A program made the translations under genes and the position numbers. Below, in pieces: positions 1-6,190 of a stretch of DNA of 17,543 nt. The notes under the pieces are model-generated. The model was not told the origin of the DNA and ran no database searches. It saw nothing but the letters and a program-made list of their open reading frames with translations. Origin of the DNA: an uncultured Thiotrichaceae bacterium (GTDB taxonomy: Bacteria > Pseudomonadota > Gammaproteobacteria > Thiotrichales > Thiotrichaceae); assembly GCA_902727945.1 (NCBI GenBank), contig CACVAV010000305.1, forward strand, positions 1-17,543. Direction: 5' to 3'. The first letter of the stretch is position 1. Each line of letters starts with the position of its first letter.

Positions 1-468
1 TTAATCTTTATCATTTTTATTGTCGGGTGTAACGCCTTTAAACATATCTTTCTGCATTTTTTGCCAGGTCTGCATGTTTTTTTCGCTGAGTTTTACCCAG
101 TTATCCAGCGGCGTATTGGTGAGTGCTTTTTGCATTTGTTCCCGAAGTGCTTCTTGCTGGATACCAAATGTACTCATACTTTTTTCAAGGAATGTGGTAA
201 AGCCTTGTTGGGTAGTTTCACCGTAATTGCGAATGAACTGAGCAAGAATGTCAGTACTAAATAAAGGTTGTCCACCCGCTTCTTGTTCCATAATAATTTG
301 TAACAAAATACTGCGGGTAATATCTTCTCCACTTTGACGATCAATCACCTGAAAGGCCGTTTCTGCCATCACTAATTCCCGAACATTCGCGAGCGTGATG
401 TAGCGGCTTTGATGAGTGTCATATAGTCTGCGGTTTGGGTATTTTTTTATAGTACGTGTTTCTGACAT
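1..468 (-). CDS. phaR: PHA synthesis regulator PhaR (PHB accumulation regulator)
   Basis: 155-aa cytoplasmic DNA-binding regulator of PHB metabolism. The N-terminus carries the family signature KKYPNRRLYDT (residues 8-18), part of the PHB_acc_N DNA-binding domain that runs to about residue 62. A PHB_acc-type segment follows at about 69-108 (LFSTDILAQFIRNYGE), then a Gln/Lys-rich helical tail. In studied relatives, PhaR represses phasin and PHA genes and leaves DNA when it binds nascent polymer. This is the regulator PhaR, not the unrelated Bacillus synthase subunit of the same name. The gene sits downstream of phaAB on the same strand, but a terminator lies between, so it probably has its own promoter. 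The stop codon is the first three bases of the window, so the gene is complete. A GGA 11 nt before the ATG is the only weak ribosome binding site. Identification is firm; the regulated targets are inferred from context. Confidence 0.95.
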   Translation of the reverse strand: MSETRTIKKYPNRRLYDTHQSRYITLANVRELVMAETAFQVIDRQSGEDITRSILLQIIMEQEAGGQPLFSTDILAQFIRNYGETTQQGFTTFLEKSMSTFGIQQEALREQMQKALTNTPLDNWVKLSEKNMQTWQKMQKDMFKGVTPDNKNDKD

Positions 469-536
469 GTCGAGTTAAATCCGTTTTCCTTAGGGCTTTT
501 GCAAAAATTGCGGAACCGACTTCCAATTGTATCCCT

Positions 537-554
537 TATTTTGTGCATTGCACA
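537..554. promoter_or_regulatory. Candidate PhaR operator upstream of phaR
   Basis: The plus strand reads TATTTTGTGCATTGCA at 537-552. The core TGTGCA-T-TGCACA (542-554) is an inverted repeat with 6-bp arms. The same element, 14 of 16 bases identical, lies on the minus strand at 2677-2692 in the phaA/phaE divergent promoter. On the minus strand a -10-like TACAAT lies just downstream, so the dyad would overlap the -35 region of a phaR promoter. PhaR sites described in other bacteria are TGC/GCA-rich dyads. Assignment to PhaR is inference. Confidence 0.45.
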
Positions 555-639
555 CTATTCCTGACAGATAAGTCTGTATTTTTCAGGGTATTAGGTATTC
601 TTGTGGCAGGTAAGCCGTCAATCTGAGAGTGGATTGACA

Positions 640-667
640 TAAAAAAGGCACAGGGTGAGCTGTGCCT
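640..667 (-). terminator. Rho-independent terminator of the phaAB operon
   Basis: Perfect 8-bp stem AGGCACAG / CTGTGCCT (646-653 with 660-667) and a 6-nt loop. On the minus strand it is followed directly by a run of six T (641-646 read in reverse, shared with the stem base). It lies 28 nt after the phaB stop codon and isolates phaAB from phaR. Confidence 0.85.
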
Positions 668-695
668 CTTGGGTACACTTCAACGTAAAAACGTT

Positions 696-1424
696 TTAGT
701 GCATGTGCTGACCACCATTAGCTGCGTAGTTTGCACCAGTGATGAAAGCAGCATCGTCAGAGCAAAGGAAGCCAACCACTGCTGCAATTTCCTCTGGCTT
801 ACCCAGACGCTTCATTGGAATGCCATCAATGATCATGTCACGAATATCTTCACGGATAGCCATGACCATATCAGTACCGATGTAACCCGGGGAAACAGTG
901 TTTACTGTCACGCCTTTGCGTACCACTTCCTGAGCCAGTGCCATTGTGAAACCATGAGCACCTGCTTTAGCGGCACTGTAGTTGGTTTGACCGGCCTGGC
1001 CTTTCTGGCCGTTGATTGATGCAATGTTGACGATACGGCCAAAACCGTTCTCAGTCATGCCTTCAACGAACTGGTGACAAACATTAAACAGGCTGTCGAG
1101 ATTAGTCGCCATCACTGCTTTCCACTTTTCCGGTGTCAGACGTGTGAATTTACCATCACGTGTAATGCCTGCGTTATTGACAATGACATCAACACGGCCA
1201 TGATCAGCGAGAATATGCTCTCTCATGTGCACACACGATTCATAATCACTAACGTCGCACGGGTATAAATCAACGTCAAAATTCTGAGCTTCAGCCCAGG
1301 CTTTTGCCTGTTCTTCCGGCTCGAAGTAAGTGGTGATTACTTTAAAGCCATTGTCCGCTAAACGCTGGCAAATTGCCGTTCCGATACCGCCGGTTCCGCC
1401 AGTTACTAATGCTACTTTACTCAT
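696..1424 (-). CDS. phaB: Acetoacetyl-CoA reductase PhaB
   Basis: 242-aa short-chain dehydrogenase that reduces acetoacetyl-CoA to (R)-3-hydroxybutyryl-CoA, normally with NADPH, as the second step of PHB synthesis. The Rossmann dinucleotide motif TGGTGGIG is at residues 8-15 and NNAG at 83-86. The catalytic tetrad is visible as Asn108, Ser136 (IASINGQKGQ), Tyr149 and Lys153 (YSAAK). The SPGYIGTDM segment (178-186) follows, and the C-terminus NYAANGGQHMH matches PhaB proteins rather than FabG. Length is typical. An AAGGA ribosome binding site lies 7 nt before the ATG (1432-1436). The gene starts 31 nt after phaA ends, so the two are almost certainly co-transcribed. FabG is the main alternative, but the C-terminal signature and the neighbouring thiolase and synthase genes favour PhaB. 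Confidence 0.95.
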   Translation of the reverse strand: MSKVALVTGGTGGIGTAICQRLADNGFKVITTYFEPEEQAKAWAEAQNFDVDLYPCDVSDYESCVHMREHILADHGRVDVIVNNAGITRDGKFTRLTPEKWKAVMATNLDSLFNVCHQFVEGMTENGFGRIVNIASINGQKGQAGQTNYSAAKAGAHGFTMALAQEVVRKGVTVNTVSPGYIGTDMVMAIREDIRDMIIDGIPMKRLGKPEEIAAVVGFLCSDDAAFITGANYAANGGQHMH

Positions 1425-1455
1425 AATAATTTCCTTTTGAGTTGAAAGTTGGGAG

Positions 1456-2640
1456 TTAAACTTTTTCTACCGCTAGTGCTACGCCCTGGCCACCACCGAT
1501 ACACAGTGTTGCCAGACCTTTTTGAGCACCGGTACGTTCCATACCATGTAACAGAGTTACCAGTACGCGGGCACCTGATGCACCAATCGGGTGACCCAGA
1601 GCAATAGCGCCGCCGCTAACGTTCACTTTGCTCAGATCAAAACCTAAATCTTTATTTACCGACATTGCTTGCGCTGCAAACGCTTCGTTTGCTTCAATCA
1701 TATCCAGATCAGCCGCTGTCCAGCCTGCTTTTTCCAGACACCGGGTGGTGGCCGGAATAGGGCCTGTGCCCATGATTGCCGGATCAACACCTGCGCTGGC
1801 GAAGGCTTTAATGCGTGCCATTGGCGTCAGGCCAAGTGCTTTTGCTTTAGCAGCCGTCATCACCATCACGGCAGCAGCGCCGTCGTTAATGCCTGATGCG
1901 TTACCGGCAGTTACGGTGCCGTCTTTACTGAATGCCGGACGCAGTTTGCCCAGCGATTCTGCGGTAGTGCCGTGGCGTGGGAACTCATCGGTGCTGAACA
2001 CAACCGGATCACCTTTGCGCTGCGGGATACTAACAGGTGTAATTTCATTGTCGAAGTGACCGGCTTTCTGTGCTGCTTCTGTTTTTTGCTGTGAAGCTGC
2101 TGCGAATGCATCCTGCTCATCACGGGTGAATTCGTATTTGTCAGCAATATTCTGAGCAGTTGTGCCCATGTGATAATTATTGAAGGCACACCAAAGGCCA
2201 TCTTTAATCATGGTATCGACCATTTTCCAGTCGCCCATTTTCTGGCCATTACGTGAGTTAGGGACAACGTGAGCAGAGGAACTCATATTTTCCTGGCCAC
2301 CTGCAATTACAACTTCAGCATCGCCACAAGCCACTGCCTGGAATGCTAAGTGAACTGCTTTCAAGCCACTGCCACATACTTTATTAATCGTCATGGCCGG
2401 CGTTTTTTCAGACAAACCTGCTGATATAACTGTTTGGCGAGCCGGATTCTGTCCACTGCCAGCGGTCAGTACCTGGCCCAGAATAACCTCATCCACCTGA
2501 TCATCAGACAGGCCGGTTTTTTCCATCAGGCTTTTGATAACGGTGGCACCCATATCAGGAGCACTGACTCCTGCTAAAGTTCCGCCAAAAGAACCTAGCG
2601 CGGTACGTGTAGCCGCTACAATGACAATATCATCACGCAT
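1456..2640 (-). CDS. phaA: Acetyl-CoA acetyltransferase (beta-ketothiolase) PhaA
   Basis: Biosynthetic thiolase that condenses two acetyl-CoA to acetoacetyl-CoA, the first step of PHB synthesis. From the chosen start it has 394 residues. The acyl-accepting Cys89 lies in VCGSGLKAV, His350 in GGAIALGHPIGASG and the second active-site Cys380 in CIGGGQG; an NEAF motif is at 318-321. These positions nearly match the well-studied Zoogloea enzyme. The open frame extends to an upstream ATG at 2649, but the AAGGAG ribosome binding site (2650-2655) touches that codon directly. It is 9 nt from the ATG at 2640, so 2640 is the real start and the protein begins MRDDIVIVAATRT. phaA leads the phaAB operon and is divergent from phaE. 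Degradative thiolase is an alternative, but the context makes biosynthesis likely. Confidence 0.95.
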   Translation of the reverse strand: MRDDIVIVAATRTALGSFGGTLAGVSAPDMGATVIKSLMEKTGLSDDQVDEVILGQVLTAGSGQNPARQTVISAGLSEKTPAMTINKVCGSGLKAVHLAFQAVACGDAEVVIAGGQENMSSSAHVVPNSRNGQKMGDWKMVDTMIKDGLWCAFNNYHMGTTAQNIADKYEFTRDEQDAFAAASQQKTEAAQKAGHFDNEITPVSIPQRKGDPVVFSTDEFPRHGTTAESLGKLRPAFSKDGTVTAGNASGINDGAAAVMVMTAAKAKALGLTPMARIKAFASAGVDPAIMGTGPIPATTRCLEKAGWTAADLDMIEANEAFAAQAMSVNKDLGFDLSKVNVSGGAIALGHPIGASGARVLVTLLHGMERTGAQKGLATLCIGGGQGVALAVEKV

Positions 2641-2649
2641 TTTGTACAT

Positions 2650-2655
2650 CTCCTT
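2650..2655 (-). promoter_or_regulatory. Ribosome binding site that fixes the phaA start
   Basis: AAGGAG on the minus strand. It abuts the ATG at 2647-2649, leaving no spacing, and lies 9 nt before the ATG at 2638-2640, so it selects the inner start. Confidence 0.8.
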
Positions 2656-2676
2656 GGGATAAAAAGTGCTTTATGT

Positions 2677-2692
2677 TGCGGTGCACAAAATA
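2677..2692 (-). promoter_or_regulatory. Candidate PhaR operator in the phaA/phaE divergent promoter
   Basis: The minus strand reads TATTTTGTGCACCGCA, sharing 14 of 16 bases with the element at 537-552 before phaR. It overlaps the proposed -10 of the phaA promoter (TATTTT, 2687-2692). It also covers the region where a -35 for the oppositely directed phaE promoter would lie. One site could therefore control both transcription units. That PhaR is the ligand is inference. Confidence 0.45.
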
Positions 2693-2715
2693 GCATGATA
2701 AAGTTGTTCCAACAA
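2687..2715 (-). promoter_or_regulatory. Candidate sigma70 promoter for phaAB
   Basis: On the minus strand a TTGTTG -35 (2710-2715) and a TATTTT -10 (2687-2692) are separated by 17 nt. The -35 lies in the dyad GTTGTTCCAACAAC (2703-2716) and the -10 in the conserved TATTTTGTGCA element. Spacing is ideal but both boxes are imperfect. Confidence 0.4.
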
Positions 2716-2747
2716 CCTTTTTTATCGTTTGGCGGAGAGTCACAATA

Positions 2748-4313
2748 ATGAACATACCAGGCTGGTCGGAAGATATGATGAAGAGCTGGACAGAAGCCCA
2801 GCAAAACTACTGGAATAATTTAATGGGCGTGAGTGGAAATACTGCCAGTGTGCCGAATTGGGCTGAAGGCATGGAAAAGTGGTGGTCAATGGTAACGCCG
2901 CAAATGCCGGTACAGGCGAATGAGTTGATGAGTCGCGTGTTTGAAATGGGCAAGGTTTATACTCGTTTGGCTGAAGATGCGGTGGCTGCTACTTCCGGTT
3001 CTGAAAATAAGAATGTGTTGGAAGGCTGGATGACCTCAATGGAGCAAGGCTTCAAGGATTGGTCAGTTCAAAACGGTACGGATTTTTCAAATATCGGCAC
3101 CGGTAGCCATGTTGTTGAAGGCTGGCAGCAGGTGATGGATAGTATGGGTATGGGCGCATTTAAGGCTATGCCTGATATGGCGTCCAACGCTGAAGCGTGG
3201 CAGGAGCAAGTGCAGAAAATGCTCGGTTTATCCGGTCCTGGCGGAACCATTCCACAGGATAGTCAAGCTAAGCTGGCAGAACTTACTGCGACTTATCAGA
3301 AAGCGATGCAGGATTATATGGGTGCATTTTCAGGGCAGGGCGTAGACTCGGTTCAGGCATTGCGTGAGCGTATGGAGCAGTTATCCAAAGACGGCGCTAG
3401 CATTACTTCACTGCGTGAACTGTATGACCTGTGGGTCGATGTGAGTGAAGAGGTGTATCAGAAATTTGCAATGAGTGACCGCTATCAGAAAGTTTATGGT
3501 GAGATGGTGAACTCTTTTGTTGCGCTGAAAGGTGGTATCGATACCGTACGTGAAACTCAGTTGCAGGCGTTGCGGATTCTGACCACCACTGACCTTGATG
3601 AGCTACTTAAAAGTCAGCATGAAGCGGCGCGTGAGAATGAAGACCTGAATGATCAGGTGGATGAGCTGAAAGAGCGTGTTAATTCTCTTGAAGACACAAA
3701 AAGTAAAACAGGGCGTAAAGCGGCAGAAAAAGTAACGCCTAAAAAGCCGGTAGCTAAAAAGCCTGCTGCAACAAAAGCAGCGGATTCGGCGGCTAAGCCA
3801 GCAAAACAACCTGCTAAAAAAGCACCCGTCACCAAGCCTGAAGTCGCTGCAGTGAAGCCTGAGGTTGCAGTTGCAAAAACTGCACCAAAACCAAAAGCAA
3901 CGCCTAAGCCAAAAACAGCAGCTGCGGAGCCTGAGGCTACAGTCGCAAAAACTTCACCAAAACCAAAAACTGCTACTAAACCAAAAACAGCTGCAAAAAC
4001 TGCACCAAAGGTAGTAACTGCGAAGCCTGTTGCTGCACCAAAAAGCACAGCGGCGGCTGAAGAGACAACTAAGGCCAAAAATGCTCAAATTAAGAGCAGT
4101 AACAAACCAGATGACCTGACTAAAATTAAAGGCTTGGGGCCTAAAATGCAGGAAAAGCTGATTGATGCCGGTATCCAGACATTTGACCAATTGGCTGCAT
4201 TATCGGATGATCAGGCTCAGGTGCTGGATAAGCAGCTGGATGCCCGTGGTCGTTTAGTTCGCGAAAACTGGGTAACTCAGGCTAGTGACATATCCGGCGG
4301 TAAGCTGGCGTGA
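2748..4313 (+). CDS. phaE: Class III PHA synthase subunit PhaE with basic tail and helix-hairpin-helix domain
   Basis: 521-aa protein in three parts. Residues 1-290 resemble PhaE, the non-catalytic partner of class III PhaC: the Trp-rich N-terminus is followed by the family core at about 224-287 (LYDLWVDVSEEVYQKF, then YGEMVNSFVALK). Residues 291-318 form a coiled coil (ENEDLNDQVDELKERV). Residues 320-450 are almost only Lys, Ala, Pro, Thr and Val, like the histone-H1-like tails of PhaF and AlgP, and include a 24-residue tandem repeat (370-393, 394-417). Residues 455-485 (LTKIKGLGPKMQEKLIDAG) look like a helix-hairpin-helix domain. PhaE proteins are usually about 350-400 residues, so the tail is an addition. 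GGAGAG lies 8 nt before the ATG. The next gene is phaC, which fits a synthase pair. A PhaM-like granule-nucleoid linker is the main alternative or additional role. The domain reading is by eye. Confidence 0.8.
   Translation: MNIPGWSEDMMKSWTEAQQNYWNNLMGVSGNTASVPNWAEGMEKWWSMVTPQMPVQANELMSRVFEMGKVYTRLAEDAVAATSGSENKNVLEGWMTSMEQGFKDWSVQNGTDFSNIGTGSHVVEGWQQVMDSMGMGAFKAMPDMASNAEAWQEQVQKMLGLSGPGGTIPQDSQAKLAELTATYQKAMQDYMGAFSGQGVDSVQALRERMEQLSKDGASITSLRELYDLWVDVSEEVYQKFAMSDRYQKVYGEMVNSFVALKGGIDTVRETQLQALRILTTTDLDELLKSQHEAARENEDLNDQVDELKERVNSLEDTKSKTGRKAAEKVTPKKPVAKKPAATKAADSAAKPAKQPAKKAPVTKPEVAAVKPEVAVAKTAPKPKATPKPKTAAAEPEATVAKTSPKPKTATKPKTAAKTAPKVVTAKPVAAPKSTAAAEETTKAKNAQIKSSNKPDDLTKIKGLGPKMQEKLIDAGIQTFDQLAALSDDQAQVLDKQLDARGRLVRENWVTQASDISGGKLA
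3855..3998 (+). repeat. Tandem 72-bp repeat in the phaE tail
   Basis: Two imperfect copies with a 72-bp period (3855-3926 and 3927-3998). They encode 24 residues each, beginning KPEVAVAKTAPKPK and EPEATVAKTSPKPK. The flanking sequence has shorter, diverged versions. The copies differ at many third positions, so the repeat is not very recent. Confidence 0.75.
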
Positions 4314-4317
4314 GTAG

Positions 4318-4350
4318 GCATGCAAAAATCTGTGAAAGTACCTTGCATGC
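4318..4350. other. Inverted repeat just after phaE
   Basis: Perfect 8-bp arms GCATGCAA (4318-4325) and TTGCATGC (4343-4350) around a 17-nt loop, starting 4 nt after the phaE stop. No T run follows, so it is not a standard terminator. It may be an mRNA processing or stability element, or a TGC/GCA-rich protein site. Confidence 0.5.
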
Positions 4351-4373
4351 TGCCTAAATAAAGATGTGGTAAA

Positions 4374-4399
4374 GCGCTGTCATAATCGTGTGACAGCGC
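4374..4399 (+). other. Strong hairpin in the phaE-phaC gap
   Basis: Perfect 9-bp arms GCGCTGTCA (4374-4382) and TGACAGCGC (4391-4399) with an 8-nt loop, ending 30 nt before the phaC start. No T run follows. It could uncouple the amounts of the two synthase subunits by stabilising or cutting the transcript. Confidence 0.6.
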
Positions 4400-4416
4400 A
4401 ACTCCCATCAGATGAC

Positions 4417-4421
4417 GGGAG
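4417..4421 (+). promoter_or_regulatory. Ribosome binding site that fixes the phaC GTG start
   Basis: GGGAG sits 8 nt before the GTG at 4430. It lies inside the reading frame that would start from the ATG at 4412, which itself has no such site upstream. This favours the GTG. Confidence 0.75.
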
Positions 4422-4429
4422 TGTTGAGA

Positions 4430-5497
4430 GTGAATCCGTTTCAAATCAGTTCTGAAGCCATAGCCGGAGAGATCAACACCTTTCAGCGTAAATTATCTGA
4501 AGGTATGGCGCATTTAATCAGCATGGACGAGTTGCCGTCAGGGGTGACGCCGCATGATGTGGTATTTGAGCGTGGCAAACTACGCTTATTACATTATAAG
4601 GGTGATCCCACCGTCGAACGTAACCCCACCCCTCTTATTATTGTCTATGCGTTGGTAAACCGGCCTTATATGACCGACCTGCAGGAAAACCGCTCTACGG
4701 TACAAGGGCTGTTGGACGCAGGGCAGGATGTTTATCTGGTGGACTGGGGCTATCCCGATCGTACAGATCGTTTTACTACTTTGGATGATTATCTGAATCG
4801 TTCCTTGCACTCCTGTGTGAAGGCGGTTTGTCGGCAGCATGCTATTGATCAGGTCAACTTGTTAGGCATTTGTCAGGGTGGTGTGTTTAGTCTCTGTTAT
4901 AGCGCGATGCATCCGGAGAAAGTTAAGAATCTGATTACGATGGTGACCCCCGTTGATTTTCATACCGAGGGCAATATGCTGAGTCACTGGGCGAAGCCGA
5001 TTGATGTCGATCAGTTGGTGGATACGTTGGGCAATATACCGGGCGAGCTGATGAACTGGATGTTTCTGAATCTGAAGCCGTACCGGCTGATGGGGCAGAA
5101 GTACCTTGGATTGGTGGATCGCATGGATGATGAAAAAGCGCTGAATAGCTTTATGCACATGGAAAAGTGGATATTTGATAGTCCTGACCAAGCCGGAGAA
5201 ACGTTCCGTCAGTTTCTGAAGGATTTTGTGCAGCAGAATAAATTGATCAAAGGTGAGGTCGAAATTGGCAGGCACACTATCGATTTATCCAATGTGACTA
5301 TGCCGGTTCTGAATATTTATGCAGAGCAGGATCACCTGGTGCCGCCGTCAGCTTCTAAGGTATTATCGGAACATGTTGGAACCAATGATTATTCTGAGGT
5401 GTCTTTTAATGGCGGGCATATCGGCGTTTATGTCAGCGGTAAGGCCAGGAAGATAGTGCCACCGGCTATTGGTGTCTGGTTGGATGAACGTTATTGA
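4430..5497 (+). CDS. phaC: Class III poly(3-hydroxyalkanoate) synthase catalytic subunit PhaC
   Basis: Catalytic subunit that polymerises (R)-3-hydroxybutyryl-CoA into PHB on the granule surface, as a complex with PhaE. From the GTG start it has 355 residues, the size usual for class III PhaC and far shorter than class I or II enzymes (about 560). It has an alpha/beta-hydrolase fold with the synthase box GICQGG holding nucleophile Cys148. Asp301 (AEQDHLVPP) and His330 (GGHIGVYVS) complete the triad, one residue off the Allochromatium numbering. The frame extends to an ATG at 4412, but only the GTG has a well-spaced GGGAG. The resulting N-terminus MNPFQISSE is also typical. It lies downstream of phaE with two hairpins between. 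No terminator is evident after it. Confidence 0.95.
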   Translation: MNPFQISSEAIAGEINTFQRKLSEGMAHLISMDELPSGVTPHDVVFERGKLRLLHYKGDPTVERNPTPLIIVYALVNRPYMTDLQENRSTVQGLLDAGQDVYLVDWGYPDRTDRFTTLDDYLNRSLHSCVKAVCRQHAIDQVNLLGICQGGVFSLCYSAMHPEKVKNLITMVTPVDFHTEGNMLSHWAKPIDVDQLVDTLGNIPGELMNWMFLNLKPYRLMGQKYLGLVDRMDDEKALNSFMHMEKWIFDSPDQAGETFRQFLKDFVQQNKLIKGEVEIGRHTIDLSNVTMPVLNIYAEQDHLVPPSASKVLSEHVGTNDYSEVSFNGGHIGVYVSGKARKIVPPAIGVWLDERY

Positions 5498-5593
5498 TGT
5501 GTGTTAAGTTGGCTAATTACTTGTTATTTAAGCTTGTATTTTCAACGGTGGGATTTAGTTCGGAATACAGGTGATAAAATTAGTATTTCGGTC

Positions 5594-5622
5594 TTGACGC
5601 TTTTGGCAGGGCGGCGTATAGT
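5594..5622 (+). promoter_or_regulatory. Promoter of the Pro-Arg-His-Leu tRNA cluster
   Basis: TTGACG (5594-5599), exactly 17 nt, then TATAGT (5617-5622). A GC-rich stretch (TCGCGGC) follows the -10, like the discriminators of stringently controlled stable-RNA promoters. A 6-bp hairpin GGCACT/AGTGCC (5627-5646) forms the leader before tRNA-Pro. Confidence 0.8.
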
Positions 5623-5664
5623 TCGCGGCACTTGAAACACAGTGCCATGAGTTTTGTGGTCAGT

Positions 5665-5741
5665 CGGGGTATAGCGCAGTCTGGTAGCGCGCCTGCTTTG
5701 GGTGCAGGATGTCGGGAGTTCGAATCTCTCTACCCCGACCA
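5665..5741 (+). tRNA. tRNA-Pro (anticodon UGG)
   Basis: 77 nt including encoded CCA. The acceptor stem CGGGGTA pairs with TACCCCG. The anticodon stem CCTGC/GCAGG encloses loop TTTGGGT with TGG at 34-36. The T arm carries TTCGAAT. First gene of the cluster. Confidence 0.97.
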
Positions 5742-5775
5742 ATTTTCAAGTCGCAAGCTTTATAAGTTTCAGTCT

Positions 5776-5852
<77 letters not shown>

Positions 5853-5879
5853 TTTTGTCCAGCAGGTGAAGCTTTCAGT

Positions 5880-5956
5880 GGTGGCTGTAGCTCAGTTGGT
5901 AGAGTCCAGGATTGTGATTCCTGTCGTCGCGGGTTCGAGCCCCGTCAGCCACCCCA
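5880..5956 (+). tRNA. tRNA-His (anticodon GUG)
   Basis: 77 nt with the extra 5' G(-1) encoded at 5880, opposite discriminator C73 (5953), the identity pair for histidyl-tRNA synthetase. The acceptor stem GTGGCTG pairs with CAGCCAC. Loop TTGTGAT gives anticodon GTG, and CCA is encoded. Confidence 0.96.
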
Positions 5957-5988
5957 CTTATAATTCTTAAGTTTGCAATCATTTAGAT

Positions 5989-6017
5989 TATACAAGTTGC
6001 CTTAGGCTATGTATAAT
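5989..6017 (+). promoter_or_regulatory. Candidate internal promoter for tRNA-Leu
   Basis: TATACA (5989-5994), 17 nt, then a perfect TATAAT (6012-6017), which ends 13 nt before tRNA-Leu. The gap between tRNA-His and tRNA-Leu (74 nt) is longer than the other spacers, consistent with a separate promoter. Confidence 0.55.
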
Positions 6018-6030
6018 CGCCTCCTTTTAT

Positions 6031-6115
6031 GCGAAAGTGGCGGAATTGGTAGACGCGCTAGATTTAGGTTCTAGTGTCGCAAGGCGTGAGAGTTCGAGTC
6101 TCTCCTTTCGCACCA
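6031..6115 (+). tRNA. tRNA-Leu (anticodon UAG)
   Basis: 85 nt including encoded CCA, with the long variable arm typical of tRNA-Leu. The acceptor stem GCGAAAG pairs with CTTTCGC. The stem CTAGA/TCTAG encloses loop TTTAGGT, giving TAG, which reads CUA and other CUN codons. No terminator is seen before tig, 75 nt downstream. Confidence 0.96.
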
Positions 6116-6190
6116 TTTATAAACATCTCAAACTATTTTTGATAGTCCCCCGTCACGTCAGGAAGTGATGAGGGATTTAAGAGGTATGGC

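Noticed and set aside
2703..2723. GTTGTT-CC-AACAAC followed by CTTTTTT as a terminator
   Set aside because: A 2-nt loop cannot close a hairpin and no plus-strand gene ends upstream, so it is better read as an operator dyad.
3653..4078. 141-aa minus-strand frame rich in Ala, Phe, Gly and Val
   Set aside because: It is the antisense of the repetitive phaE tail; its low-complexity composition mirrors the KPAA codons and it has no ribosome binding site.
4316..4355. Hairpin after phaE as a rho-independent terminator
   Set aside because: No T run follows, and phaC directly downstream is expected to be co-transcribed.
5542..5742. 66-aa minus-strand frame beginning MVGVERFELPTSC
   Set aside because: It is the reverse translation of tRNA-Pro, a well-known spurious database protein.
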